Assembly: GCA_020722815.1 (NCBI GenBank)
Contig: DYKB01000007.1
Location: 65,825-129,824, forward strand
Length of the DNA: 64,000 bases
Source: Caldithrix sp.
GTDB taxonomy: Bacteria > Zhuqueibacterota > Zhuqueibacteria > Thermofontimicrobiales > Sulfurfontimicrobiaceae
Reading direction: 5' to 3'
Part shown: piece by piece, positions 35,796 through 45,809 of the stretch
How positions within the stretch are numbered: the first letter of the stretch is position 1
How the letters are laid out: every line of letters starts with the position of its first letter
Program-made: the position numbers and the translations under genes
Notes under the pieces: generated by a model
What the model saw: the letters and a program-made list of their open reading frames with translations, nothing else
Told to the model about the DNA's origin: nothing
The model's database searches: none

Positions 35796-36158
35796 TTATA
35801 ATGCTTTGCGAACGATTTCCACCTCAATTTCGGAAGCAATCCCCCGAATGGGAGGATGGGGTTTTCGCACACGCACCAGTACTTCCTCGATTTTTAATTT
35901 ATTCAAGAGTGCCTCAGCGACATGTTCGGCAATTGCTTCCAGAAGATTAAAATCCCCTTCCAAAACGACTTCTTCCACAATATCATATAGTAAATTTACA
36001 TCAACCGTATCATCTACACAGTCAGAAGCACCGGAAGGACGCAAATCGAGTCTGGCTTCCACATCTACTTCAAATTGCTGCCCTTTTAGTTTGTCATCAC
36101 TTCGTAAGCCATGGTAGGCATAAAAAACCATATTTTTAACTTTTAGCACATCCGGCAT
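35796..36158 (-). CDS. folB: Dihydroneopterin aldolase
   Basis: FolB converts dihydroneopterin to 6-hydroxymethyl-dihydropterin in folate synthesis. The 120-residue protein has the family features VKNMVFYAYHGLRSDD, KGQQFEVDVEARLD, GDFNLLEAIAEHVAEALL with the substrate-binding glutamate, and the C-terminal VRVRKPHPPI with the catalytic lysine. It forms an octamer in known members. The gene is upstream of the deoxynucleoside kinase. Confidence 0.94.
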   Translation of the reverse strand: MPDVLKVKNMVFYAYHGLRSDDKLKGQQFEVDVEARLDLRPSGASDCVDDTVDVNLLYDIVEEVVLEGDFNLLEAIAEHVAEALLNKLKIEEVLVRVRKPHPPIRGIASEIEVEIVRKAL

Positions 36159-36301
36159 GGTCTTTTACCCTCAATTTAGTTATTTGGGGTGAACAAAAAA
36201 ATTACCTGGAAATGATCACCTATGACTGAAATTAAATAAAAAGTAATATATTAAAATAATTCATCTTTGTCAAGTTAAAAAAAGATTGGGCTGAAAAGCA
36301 T

Positions 36302-36339
36302 AAAAAATAAAAAAGCCCTGACAAAAATTTGCCAGGGCT
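36302..36339 (-). terminator. Rho-independent terminator after groEL
   Basis: On the minus strand AGCCCTG and CAGGGCT pair around a short loop of AT-rich sequence, followed by six T and further T-rich sequence. It lies 38 bases after the groEL stop codon and should end the groES-groEL transcript. Confidence 0.88.
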
Positions 36340-36376
36340 GTGGATCACTATGAAATTTATATAAGAAATCTAAATT

Positions 36377-37999
36377 TTAATACATTCCACCACCTGGAGG
36401 CATTGGCGGCGGCTGCGGAGCCTCTTTTTCAGGCTTTTCAACAATGGTTGCTTCGGTCGTTAATAATAAACTGGCAACACTGGCGGCATTTTCCAACGCA
36501 ATTCGGGTTACTTTGGTGGGATCAATAACGCCAGCCTTCATCAGGTCTTCATATTTATCGGTCTGGGCATTATATCCAAAATTACCCTTGCCTTCTTTTA
36601 CTTTCTGAACGACGACAGAACCTTCTGCGCCAGCATTATTCGCAATATAGCGAATGGGTTCTTCAACCGCACGCCGAATAATGTCAACACCAATGGCTTC
36701 ATCGCCTTCAAGTTTCATTTTATCTAATGCCGGGAGGCAGCGTAATAAAGCCACACCCCCACCAGCAACGATACCTTCTTCAACAGCGGCACGCGTAGCA
36801 TGTAAGGCATCTTCCACGCGGGCTTTCTTTTCTTTCATTTCGGGTTCAGTCGCGGCACCAACATGAATGACGGCAACGCCACCCGCCAATTTGGCCAAAC
36901 GTTCCTGTAATTTTTCCCGATCATAATCAGAAGTAGTGCCTTCGATCTGCTTCTTTATCTGTTCGATACGACCTTTAATGTCACTGGTTTTGCCAGCACC
37001 TTCCACGATTGTGGTGTTGTCTTTATCAATTGTTACGCGCTTTGCCGTTCCCAGATCCGATAAGGTGGTATTTTCAAGTTTAAAACCAGCTTCTTCAGAA
37101 ATAACACGACCACCGGTTAAAATGGCGATATCATCAAGCATGGCTTTACGACGATCTCCAAAACCAGGTGCTTTTACGGCGGCGACTTTTAAAGTACCAC
37201 GCAGTTTGTTAACGACTAATGTGGCTAAGGCTTCGCCTTCAACTTCTTCAGAAATTACCAGGAAGGGACGACCCATTTGAGCAACTTTCTCAAGAATGGG
37301 TAATAAATCTTTCATCACACTAATTTTTTTATCATGAATCAGAATCAATGGATCATCAAGATTGACAACCATGCCTTCTGGATCAGTTACAAAATAGGGC
37401 GAAATGTAACCACGGTCAAATTGCATACCTTCAACGATATCCAGACTGGTTTCAGTCGTTTTGGCCTCTTCGACGGTAATGACGCCATCTTTTCCAACTT
37501 TTTCCATGGCATCTGCAATTAAATTACCAACGGTCTCATCATTATTCGCAGAAATGGTTCCGACCTGTGCAACTTCGGTTTTTCCAGGTAAATCGGTACT
37601 CATTTTTTGTAATTCTTCAACCACGACCTTTACGGCTTTTTCAATACCCCGTTTTAATGCCATTGGATTGGCACCGGCGGTTACATTGCGCAAACCTTCA
37701 GCGAAAATGCGTTGTGCCAGAACGGTGGCGGTGGTTGTTCCATCACCAGCAACATCACTGGTCTTGGAAGCAACTTCTTTTACCATCTGGGCACCCATAT
37801 TTTCCACGGGATCTTCCAAATCAACTTCTTTTGCAACGGTGACACCATCTTTGGTGACGGTTGGAGCACCAAACTTTTTATCAATAATTACATTTCGGCC
37901 TTTTGGACCCAAGGTGACACGTACTGCTTCTGAGAGTTGATCGACCCCACGCTTTAGTGCAGCTCGGGCATCGGCTTCAAAATCAATTATTTTTGCCAT
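36377..37999 (-). CDS. groEL: Chaperonin GroEL
   Basis: GroEL is the 60 kDa cytosolic chaperonin. All landmarks are present: [24 protein letters not shown] (ATP site), [31 protein letters not shown] and [12 protein letters not shown]. At 540 residues the length is normal. The usual C-terminal GGM repeat is replaced by a proline-rich end, [11 protein letters not shown]. It is 41 bases downstream of groES under the CIRCE operator. Confidence 0.98.
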   Translation of the reverse strand: MAKIIDFEADARAALKRGVDQLSEAVRVTLGPKGRNVIIDKKFGAPTVTKDGVTVAKEVDLEDPVENMGAQMVKEVASKTSDVAGDGTTTATVLAQRIFAEGLRNVTAGANPMALKRGIEKAVKVVVEELQKMSTDLPGKTEVAQVGTISANNDETVGNLIADAMEKVGKDGVITVEEAKTTETSLDIVEGMQFDRGYISPYFVTDPEGMVVNLDDPLILIHDKKISVMKDLLPILEKVAQMGRPFLVISEEVEGEALATLVVNKLRGTLKVAAVKAPGFGDRRKAMLDDIAILTGGRVISEEAGFKLENTTLSDLGTAKRVTIDKDNTTIVEGAGKTSDIKGRIEQIKKQIEGTTSDYDREKLQERLAKLAGGVAVIHVGAATEPEMKEKKARVEDALHATRAAVEEGIVAGGGVALLRCLPALDKMKLEGDEAIGVDIIRRAVEEPIRYIANNAGAEGSVVVQKVKEGKGNFGYNAQTDKYEDLMKAGVIDPTKVTRIALENAASVASLLLTTEATIVEKPEKEAPQPPPMPPGGGMY

Positions 38000-38040
38000 A
38001 ATTTATCATCTCCTTTGTTTCTTTTCATTTATTTGTTTGA

Positions 38041-38325
38041 TTATATAATTGCTAAAATATCACTTTCACGCATGATGAGATAATCTTCACCATCAATCGT
38101 GATTTCGGTACCAGAATATTTGCCGTACAACACTTTATCGCCGACTTTTACTTCCATTTTAACCAATTCACCAGCGTCAGATGCTTTTCCGGGACCAACG
38201 GCCACAATTTCACCCTGCTGTGGTTTTTCTTTCGCGGTATCGGGGATGATGATGCCGCCCTTTACCTTTTCCATTGGTTCACCGGGTTTCACAACTACTC
38301 GATCAGCCAAGGGTTTTATCTTCAT
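38041..38325 (-). CDS. groES: Co-chaperonin GroES
   Basis: GroES caps GroEL. The 94-residue protein begins [14 protein letters not shown] and has the mobile-loop region [22 protein letters not shown] and the end [14 protein letters not shown]. The ATG at 38325 has GGAGG eight bases upstream; the longer frame uses codons that hold this ribosome site. Confidence 0.98.
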   Translation of the reverse strand: MKIKPLADRVVVKPGEPMEKVKGGIIIPDTAKEKPQQGEIVAVGPGKASDAGELVKMEVKVGDKVLYGKYSGTEITIDGEDYLIMRESDILAII

Positions 38326-38375
38326 AATAACTACCTCCATAAAAACTTAAAAAATAATGGGTTATTAATTATTTA

Positions 38376-38402
38376 TTAGCACTCACTTTTAATGAGTGCT
38401 GA
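38376..38402 (-). promoter_or_regulatory. CIRCE operator for HrcA
   Basis: TTAGCACTC, a nine-base spacer and GAGTGCTGA match the CIRCE consensus (TTAGCACTC-N9-GAGTGCTAA) at 17 of 18 positions. It lies about 50 bases upstream of groES, in the leader just downstream of the predicted -10. HrcA would repress groES-groEL here and heat would relieve it. hrcA itself is not in the window. Confidence 0.95.
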
Positions 38403-38412
38403 TTTTTTACCT

Positions 38413-38441
38413 AATATAATATATTTATATTAAAATTGCAA
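38413..38441 (-). promoter_or_regulatory. Predicted groES-groEL promoter
   Basis: On the minus strand TTGCAA (38436-38441) and TATATT (38413-38418) are separated by 17 bases, a good match to a vegetative sigma-70 promoter. The CIRCE operator begins about ten bases after the -10, which is the standard arrangement for HrcA control. Confidence 0.65.
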
Positions 38442-38540
38442 GAAAAATTTTTAACGTTACAAGGTTTTAACATTGAATGTATTAGATGTGAAACATTCAC
38501 GGAAGGATTCATTTTGTATTTATTTAAAAAAGATTCACTT

Positions 38541-38575
38541 TTTAAAAGACCGCCCCTGAATTAAGTCAGGGGCGG
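38541..38575 (-). terminator. Rho-independent terminator after the RND operon
   Basis: CCGCCCCTGA and TCAGGGGCGG form a perfect ten-pair stem with a six-base loop (38550-38575), followed on the minus strand by TCTTTT. It lies 38 bases after the stop codon of the second RND pump and separates it from the groES promoter region. Confidence 0.88.
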
Positions 38576-38613
38576 TTATTGGAATGAGGTGATTGGATAA
38601 AATGATAAAATTT

Positions 38614-41600
38614 TTATAAATTTTCGGGTGCAACTTCCTGATTCGCTGGGATTGAATCACTTTCAGAACTATGTTTTTGGTAAAAAAGAACCGTGACCAA
38701 TCGTTTAAAATAATTTCGCATGTCATCTAAAAGTGTGTAGGTACAGGGTACTGCCAATAGTGTTAAAAATGTTGATGTCAAGAGTCCCCCGATAATCGTT
38801 CTTCCCATCGGTGCATAAGGGATACCGATCATTTTCGCGTTTCCAACCGCCATTGGCAGCAAACCACCAATCGTGGTAAAAGCTGTCATTAAAATTGGAC
38901 GGAAACGTTGTTTACCAGCTTCAATTATGGCTTCGGTGCGACTCCAGCCTTCATTTCGCAAGCGATTAATGAGATCAATGAGCACGATGGCATTATTAAC
39001 AACCACGCCCACCAGAATCACAAATCCAATCTGGCTCATGGTATCAATCGGGGTTCCGGTGAGAAACATCAACCAATAGGCCCCGACAAAAGCGAACGGA
39101 ATTGAGATAATAACCGAAAGTGGCAGAACAAACGATTCAAAAAGGATGCCCATGATTAAAAAAACAAATGTACCCGATAAAATGAGCGCAAATTGTTGAC
39201 TTTCGCCACTTTCCTGCATGCGATCAAACTGGCGTCCTTGGCTCCAGGAATAGCCATAAGGCATCTGAAAGCCAATCATTGCCTGATCGACTTTATCAAA
39301 GAGAAGTTTAAAATTATCCTTCGCCGTGGTGGCTTTAATTTCCAAAAAAGTTTTTCCATTTTCCCGGGTGATACCACCAAACCCTTTTTGAACTTCAAAA
39401 GTAACCAGTGCGTCCAGTGGAATTTCTTTTCCCGAGGTGGTAAAAAAGGTTAAATTTTTTAATTGATGTAAATTCTGGCGATCTTCTTCACGCAATTGAA
39501 TATGCACATCAATTTCTTTTTCACTGGTATGAAATTTGGGTAGAGGTAAACCCCGGAGCGCATACTGAATTGTGCCTGCAATAAGCGTCGGTGAAATTCC
39601 ATATTTTTTGGCCTGGATTCGGTTTATTTGTAACCGGATTTCATCGCTTCCACGTTCGCGATCGGTTTCCACACTCAAAATTTCTTCGATTGAATTCAAG
39701 CGTCTTTCAACTTCTTTTGATAATTCAGCCAGCGTGTTGGTATCATCTCCATACAGGACAATTGAAACCGATGCATCTTCCTGACTGGATTCCTGATGCC
39801 AGCCATGGCGAATTTTGACACCTGGAAATTTTGGAATTCGGTTTTTCAAATCTTCAATAACAGCTTCTCTATCCATTGGATCACCCGTTGGCAAGCCCAT
39901 CAATTTCTTTGTACCCTTAAAGATAATGGTAAACCATTGTTCTTTTGGGGCTGGCAGCAGGAAAATTCGCATGTGCCCCCAATTATTGCTAAAGCGTGAA
40001 TTGACGGTTCGAATTCCATAAATTTCTTGTTTTGTTCGAACAGTATCTTCAACTTCTGCAAATAGCAATTGGGCATCATCCAGGGTATAATTATCCGGCA
40101 TTTCAAAAAACAGTTGAAAATCACTAATGTTCCCCTGCATGCCCGGTTTAGATTTGGTACGGGAAGCCGCGAAAAACATCGAGAAAACAATCAATACCAA
40201 TAAGATTACAGTTTCTATTCGATGATGTAAAGTCCAGCTTAAAATTCTTTGATATAAACGATTGCTCCAATCAATACTTTTCGGCTCCTTAAATGTTTTT
40301 TGGCTGACAAATTTGGTGGCGGACAGGGGAATGAAAATCATCGCTACCAGTAACGAGGCCAAAAGTGATACCATGACTGGCAAACCAATTCGAAGCATAT
40401 AGAACTTAAAGCCGATTTCATCGTTCATTAAAATGAGCGGCAAAAATACGATAACTGTGGTTAATGTCGCCAGGGTGACGGCCAATCCAACCTCGCTCGA
40501 CCCAATTAAGGCGGCTTGTCGCGTATCCAAACCTTCAGCGCGCTTTCGGTAGATATTTTCAAGAACGACGATTGAATTATCCACAACCATTCCAACGGCG
40601 ATCATGAGGCCCATCATCGTCACAAGATTTAAACTCCAGCCGAGGAAGTAAAGAATGGTCAACGAAATCAGCACGGATAAAGGAATGGCGATTGTTACAA
40701 TTATGGTCATTCGAATTCTGCGCAAGAAAAAGAAAAGGACAATAAAGGCAAAAAATCCACCCCAGACTCCTGTCATTTCCAAATTGTCAACCGATTCCTG
40801 GATTAATTCGCCCTGATTAAAAAGGACTTCATAGCGATAATTTCGTAATTGGGGGTCGGTGGCAATACGTTTTTTAAATAAATCAAGTACATCCTGGCAA
40901 AGTTGAACCGTATTCGCCATGGATTCTTTAAATATGCCAACACCGATTGTCTTTTTTCCATCCAATAGATTTTGCCAACGTCGTTCAGGGACATCATATT
41001 TAACTTCAGCAATGTCTTTTAGCCGTAAATTCATGCCACGGATGGGTAAATTTTCAATTTCAGCTAAATTGAGAAATTTACCATTTGATCGAACATAAAT
41101 TTTATGGCCACCTTCGGTGACAAAACCACTTGATATGGCAAAATTATCACTGCGTAACTGTTGGATGATCTCATATAAATTTATTTTATAAGTTTTAACG
41201 AGATCCTGGTTAATTCGAATTAAGACTTCTTTCTCATCCGCCCCCCAAATTTCCACATTGGCGACGCCATCAATCCGGGTCAGTGGCTTTTGTACCTGTT
41301 GTTCCACCAATAAATACGGGTCATTGACAGGCTCTTTTTCGACAAAAGCGATCCAAAGGATGGGTTCATCATCATCCGTCCATTTTCGAACGAAAATTCG
41401 TTCCACATCTTCCGGCAATTCAGATTTTACCCGATCCATTCGATCCCGAAGTTGGGTATAGGCCAAATTCATATCGGTTTCTTGTGAAAACTCGATAAAA
41501 ATCCAGCACCCGTTTTCATGACTATTTGAATGAATACGTCGCACGCCACTGATTGTCTGAACCTGTTCCTCGACTGGTTTGGCTATCTGCTCTTCCACTT

Positions 41601-41793
41601 CCTGGGGATTTGCATTGGGGTAAGGGACAAATACCCCTAAAAACGGGGGTACAAATCCGGCTGGCATGAGCTCAACCGCCATCTGACTGAAGGCGATATA
41701 ACCTACCACCAGAATCGCCAACAAGCCCATCATCACTGTTATTGGTTTATTAATCGCAAATCGTGGAATGAAATTTCCCGTTGAATCACTCAT
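38614..41793 (-). CDS. RND efflux pump subunit (second pump)
   Basis: This 1059-residue protein has the RND pattern: two repeats, each of one helix, a large periplasmic domain and five further helices. TM4 carries GMVVDNSIVVLENI, with one of the two proton-relay aspartates seen in AcrB. It opens with FIPRFAINKPITVMMGLLA, typical of the heavier-substrate (HAE) group. The TM6-TM7 loop is of normal size, unlike in its neighbour. It is 58 bases downstream of the first pump and probably shares the adaptor encoded upstream. Drug or lipid export is likely; the substrate is unknown. Confidence 0.93.
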   Translation of the reverse strand: MSDSTGNFIPRFAINKPITVMMGLLAILVVGYIAFSQMAVELMPAGFVPPFLGVFVPYPNANPQEVEEQIAKPVEEQVQTISGVRRIHSNSHENGCWIFIEFSQETDMNLAYTQLRDRMDRVKSELPEDVERIFVRKWTDDDEPILWIAFVEKEPVNDPYLLVEQQVQKPLTRIDGVANVEIWGADEKEVLIRINQDLVKTYKINLYEIIQQLRSDNFAISSGFVTEGGHKIYVRSNGKFLNLAEIENLPIRGMNLRLKDIAEVKYDVPERRWQNLLDGKKTIGVGIFKESMANTVQLCQDVLDLFKKRIATDPQLRNYRYEVLFNQGELIQESVDNLEMTGVWGGFFAFIVLFFFLRRIRMTIIVTIAIPLSVLISLTILYFLGWSLNLVTMMGLMIAVGMVVDNSIVVLENIYRKRAEGLDTRQAALIGSSEVGLAVTLATLTTVIVFLPLILMNDEIGFKFYMLRIGLPVMVSLLASLLVAMIFIPLSATKFVSQKTFKEPKSIDWSNRLYQRILSWTLHHRIETVILLVLIVFSMFFAASRTKSKPGMQGNISDFQLFFEMPDNYTLDDAQLLFAEVEDTVRTKQEIYGIRTVNSRFSNNWGHMRIFLLPAPKEQWFTIIFKGTKKLMGLPTGDPMDREAVIEDLKNRIPKFPGVKIRHGWHQESSQEDASVSIVLYGDDTNTLAELSKEVERRLNSIEEILSVETDRERGSDEIRLQINRIQAKKYGISPTLIAGTIQYALRGLPLPKFHTSEKEIDVHIQLREEDRQNLHQLKNLTFFTTSGKEIPLDALVTFEVQKGFGGITRENGKTFLEIKATTAKDNFKLLFDKVDQAMIGFQMPYGYSWSQGRQFDRMQESGESQQFALILSGTFVFLIMGILFESFVLPLSVIISIPFAFVGAYWLMFLTGTPIDTMSQIGFVILVGVVVNNAIVLIDLINRLRNEGWSRTEAIIEAGKQRFRPILMTAFTTIGGLLPMAVGNAKMIGIPYAPMGRTIIGGLLTSTFLTLLAVPCTYTLLDDMRNYFKRLVTVLFYQKHSSESDSIPANQEVAPENL

Positions 41794-41851
41794 ATTTTAT
41801 TCCTGCATAATCGAATTTATGAAAAGATATTTCCGTTTTTTAAAAAAAATA

Positions 41852-44800
41852 TTAAGCGCGTCGATCAACCAGACTGTAAACAACCGGTATCACTACCAGC
41901 GTTAAAAGTGTTGATGTTATTAAACCAACGATCACTGTAATTGCCATAGGGGTTCTGATTTCGGCGCCATCGCCTAATCCCAAAGACATGGGTAATAAGC
42001 CTAATACGGTGGTTAAAGTCGTCATTAAAATTGGTCGGAGCCTGACTTTGCCAGCTTCGATAATCGCTGCAATTTTTTCGTACCCACGTTCACGTAATTG
42101 ATTAATATAATCCACTAAAACAATCGCATTATTGACGACGATGCCCGCCAGCATTATCAAACCAAGGAAAACGACAATACTCAATGGGATATTTAATAGA
42201 TAAAGCGAAATGAACACCCCAATTAATGCCAATGGAATTGTAAAAAGGATGATAAATGGATGAATTAATGATTCAAATTGCGACGCCATAACGATATAAA
42301 CCAGGAAAACAGCAAGCGCCAGCGCTAACATCAGACTATTCATTGAGGTTTGCATTTCTTTATTTTGTCCCGCCAGGTCAAAAGTTAAGCCTGATGGTAA
42401 GCCCATTGTATTTAATGTATTAAAAATGTCTTCGCTTACGGATTGCAAATCACGCCCACTAATATTAGCCGTAACGAGCGCCGTTCGTTGCTGTTCCACT
42501 CGACGAATTTCCGACGGGCCTTCACGAACCTGTATATCGGCGACAGCTTCGAGTGGAATGGATTTTTCACTGCCTGGATTTACGACTAACCGACGCAAGG
42601 CTTCAATACTGGCTTTATCTTCATCTCGCAATCGCACCAGAATATCAATTTTTCGATCCTGTTCTTTATATTTCGTGGCCACATCGCCCCGAACTTTATT
42701 CCGGACAATACTGGCAACTTCATAAATATTAAGGCCAAATTTTGCAATCAACTCACGATTGTAGATAATCTGTACTTCCGGATTGCCACGTTGAATGTTG
42801 GATTTGACATCAAACAATCCCGGAATGGTCTGTATTTTTTCTTTTACCTGATTTGAAATTTCTTGCAATTTCTGCAGATCATAGCCATGAATTTGCACTT
42901 CAATCGGGGTTTTAAAACTGAACAGGACGGGTCGAGAGATTTTTGTATTCATGCCAGAAATGTCCTGAACATAGTTCCGAACCTGGTTTATCAATCTTTC
43001 TTCTTCAACAATGACACTGCTGGCACGTTTTAAATTAACGGTTACTTTAGCTGTATGTTCACCTTCTTCGCTTTCTGAGGATGCAGTTTTGTCCGTTCCG
43101 GATACCGCTGCAACTTTATTCACCCCTTCCTGGTTCTGCAAATATTCCTGAATTGACAAAATACGCTCATCTGTGCTTTCTACGGGGGTTCCAACCGGAA
43201 AGGTCACTTCAACATTAAATTCTCCCTGATGGACTTCCGGGATCAATTCACTTCCCAGGCGAGGGGCTACCACTAAAATACTTAAAAGGAAAAGAATGGT
43301 AACACTACTCAGAAGAATCGCGCGTTTTTGAAGGGCTTTTTTTAAAATATTCGGATAAGCGGTTTCAATTTTTCCATAACTCCAGTTAAAACCGGTAAAT
43401 ATGAGCTTAATCACTGGTGCAAAAATTAACTTCAGAATAAGCGGTACTCCTTTGATAAGGACGCCGAGGATGCTTAAGAAAAAGTGAATAAATCGAAAGA
43501 CCAGTTCGAATATCCAAAAGACAATTAATTTTATGAGATAAAAGATGAATTTAAAAATATAAATAAATCCTGAAAAAATCTTGCCTGCCGATTTCGATTC
43601 ACGGACTTTTTTAAAATTTTGGGATAAATCATTATAGAAGTTTGGTAATGAATTATTTACCATGAAAGTTGGCCAGATACTTTCTGGAAACTCAATTTTA
43701 CCCCATTTCGGATTTTGCGCAAAATTTAAAATTGGTGGCCGAAATTTGAATGGCAGAAGGGCTGCTGATAATAGGACAAGTATAAATTTTGCCAGCGTTA
43801 TGGCAAGCGCGCCCGTGATGAGAATAACTTTCCACCCAATTAAGTACAGTGTTTTGCCTACAATTTTCAGCGCGGCAAAGATTTTTATAAAAAGGTCAGC
43901 TTTTTGATATTTTATACCAAAATTATTTAATTCATCTTCCGTTGTGAAATAAAAAACAGGCTGCTTAAGCCGCTCCTGGATATTGCCACTGCTGATAAAT
44001 TGAGCCCCATGTCGTGAAGCGAGCATGGGAATGAGAAAAATTGCCACTGCCAATGACGCCAATAACGAAAATACGACCGTGAGTGCCAGATCACCAAAAA
44101 TTTGCCCTGCTACGCCTTCGACAAAAACAATCGGAAAAAAGACAGCAACGGTCGTTAATGTCGATGCAAAAACAGCGGTGCCGACTTCACCGACGCCACG
44201 AATAGTTGCCTGAATTAAATCATCACCTTCCTCGCGACATCGGGCGATACTTTCCAGCACCACGATTGAATTATCCACCAACATCCCGATACCCAGGGCA
44301 AGACCACCCAACGACATGATATTCAGGGTCACATCAAACATTCGCATGGGGGCAAATGTGGCGATAATAGAGATCGGAATTGAAATCCCAACGATCATGG
44401 TAGCGGTAAAATTTCGTAAAAAAACAAATAAAACAATGACCGCCAGAATTCCGCCGAGTATGGCAGTGGATTTGACTTCATTGACGGAATTCTGGATGAA
44501 AACTGATTGATCAGAAAGTACATCGATTTTTATACCTTCCGGTAAATTATAAGCGATAAAATTGGTCATTAATTTATCTTGAAAACCGGGGGTAGCTGCT
44601 GTCGCTTTCTGGTCGTTTTTTGTAGAATCGCTTTTGGTCGCTTCCTGGGTTTGCAAGCGCTGGATATATGCCTGTTGGGCAGCGGTTCCCAGTACCATGT
44701 CTTTGACGCGTTGCGCCACGGCGACGATATTGGCATCCGCTTCTTTATAAATTTGAATTTCAACGCTTTCCTGACCATTAATGCGGGTGATGATTTCCCG

Positions 44801-45634
44801 TTCTTTATTGGTTCGCGAAACACGACCAATATCCCGAATTTTGATTTCTTTATCATTCCAATGGCCAACGACGACTTCGGAAATTTCAGCAACAGATTTG
44901 AATTCATTTAAAGTACGGACAAGATATTCCGTCTGACCCTCGTGCAGATTTCCACCCGCCAGATTGACATTTTCCTGCATCAGCCGATTTTTAATCTGTT
45001 GGATATTAATGCCAATCAGCGTTAATTTTTGCTCGTCCAGTTCAACACGTATTTCTTCTTCCAGCCCGCCTTTTACTTTTACTGCCGCCACGCCTGCCAC
45101 CGTCTCCAGGATTCGTTTCAATTCTTCTTCAGCCAGATAACGCATATAAAAAAGTGAACGAGTTCCATAAAGACCTAATCGCATAATGGGATCAAGGGTG
45201 GGGTCGTACCGGAGAATCAGCGGCCGCTTGACTTCTTCGGGCAGATAAAGCTGGTCCAATTTTTCACGTACTTCCAACGTCGCCTGATTCATATCCGTGT
45301 TCCAGCTATATTCCAATTTCACATCAGATTGTCCGGCTTTGGAAATTGAACTGATACTCACCAGATTATTGACAACGCCTAAAACCTGTTCGATGGGGCG
45401 TGAAATAGTGGTTTCTATCTCTTCCGGCGCGGTACCCGTATATTCTGTCCGGACAGTCAAAGATGGGTAAGAAATATCCGGCATTAAATTTAATGATAAC
45501 TGTTTGTAAGAAATCCATCCAAAGACACAGACACCAATCACCACCATCAAAATTGCCACCGGACGCGTTGTTGTAAATTTATAAAAATTTCGCTGTTTAA
45601 TCGGTGTCAAATTTTTATCGTTATCGTGAGCCAT
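41852..45634 (-). CDS. RND efflux pump subunit with long insert (first pump)
   Basis: About 1260 residues, some 200 more than AcrB. The standard RND frame is clear: NFYKFTTTRPVAILMVVIG at TM1, GMLVDNSIVVLESI at TM4 and a second half ending near VVIPVVYSLVDRRA. The extra part lies about residues 545-755, in the cytosolic loop between TM6 and TM7. It holds several hydrophobic stretches (VILITGALAITLAKFILVLL, IFYLIKLIVFWIFELVF). The ATG at 45634 is preferred; the longer frame begins with TTG inside its ribosome site. It is downstream of the adaptor but separated by a terminator-like hairpin. Confidence 0.92.
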   Translation of the reverse strand: MAHDNDKNLTPIKQRNFYKFTTTRPVAILMVVIGVCVFGWISYKQLSLNLMPDISYPSLTVRTEYTGTAPEEIETTISRPIEQVLGVVNNLVSISSISKAGQSDVKLEYSWNTDMNQATLEVREKLDQLYLPEEVKRPLILRYDPTLDPIMRLGLYGTRSLFYMRYLAEEELKRILETVAGVAAVKVKGGLEEEIRVELDEQKLTLIGINIQQIKNRLMQENVNLAGGNLHEGQTEYLVRTLNEFKSVAEISEVVVGHWNDKEIKIRDIGRVSRTNKEREIITRINGQESVEIQIYKEADANIVAVAQRVKDMVLGTAAQQAYIQRLQTQEATKSDSTKNDQKATAATPGFQDKLMTNFIAYNLPEGIKIDVLSDQSVFIQNSVNEVKSTAILGGILAVIVLFVFLRNFTATMIVGISIPISIIATFAPMRMFDVTLNIMSLGGLALGIGMLVDNSIVVLESIARCREEGDDLIQATIRGVGEVGTAVFASTLTTVAVFFPIVFVEGVAGQIFGDLALTVVFSLLASLAVAIFLIPMLASRHGAQFISSGNIQERLKQPVFYFTTEDELNNFGIKYQKADLFIKIFAALKIVGKTLYLIGWKVILITGALAITLAKFILVLLSAALLPFKFRPPILNFAQNPKWGKIEFPESIWPTFMVNNSLPNFYNDLSQNFKKVRESKSAGKIFSGFIYIFKFIFYLIKLIVFWIFELVFRFIHFFLSILGVLIKGVPLILKLIFAPVIKLIFTGFNWSYGKIETAYPNILKKALQKRAILLSSVTILFLLSILVVAPRLGSELIPEVHQGEFNVEVTFPVGTPVESTDERILSIQEYLQNQEGVNKVAAVSGTDKTASSESEEGEHTAKVTVNLKRASSVIVEEERLINQVRNYVQDISGMNTKISRPVLFSFKTPIEVQIHGYDLQKLQEISNQVKEKIQTIPGLFDVKSNIQRGNPEVQIIYNRELIAKFGLNIYEVASIVRNKVRGDVATKYKEQDRKIDILVRLRDEDKASIEALRRLVVNPGSEKSIPLEAVADIQVREGPSEIRRVEQQRTALVTANISGRDLQSVSEDIFNTLNTMGLPSGLTFDLAGQNKEMQTSMNSLMLALALAVFLVYIVMASQFESLIHPFIILFTIPLALIGVFISLYLLNIPLSIVVFLGLIMLAGIVVNNAIVLVDYINQLRERGYEKIAAIIEAGKVRLRPILMTTLTTVLGLLPMSLGLGDGAEIRTPMAITVIVGLITSTLLTLVVIPVVYSLVDRRA

Positions 45635-45680
45635 CGCTAAAATATTCCTCAATCAAAATTATTAAAATCGAATAGTTGAA

Positions 45681-45707
45681 AAAAAGCCCCTCTTTAAAGG
45701 AGAGGGG
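45681..45707 (-). terminator. Terminator-like hairpin between adaptor and RND pump
   Basis: On the minus strand CCCCTCT, a seven-base loop and AGAGGGG form a seven-pair stem, followed by CTTTTTTT. It lies between the adaptor stop (45810) and the first RND start (45634), so it would reduce or regulate read-through inside the operon. The sequence also resembles the common CCCCTCTCCTTT dispersed repeat. Confidence 0.7.
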
Positions 45708-45809
45708 ATTGGGAGGTTTAAGTAAATATTATGAGAGCGTTTTCGGTTCTATTAGTTTTTCAATTGTTTATCATATTAAAATCAATTTATCTATGCCTAT
45801 TTAACAGGA

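Noticed and set aside
35617..36117. A 166-codon plus-strand frame
   Set aside because: It is antisense to the end of folB and the start of the deoxynucleoside kinase, both of which are well supported.
37461..37940. A 159-codon plus-strand frame rich in S and T
   Set aside because: It is antisense to groEL, which is certain. Such frames are common opposite GC-balanced conserved genes.
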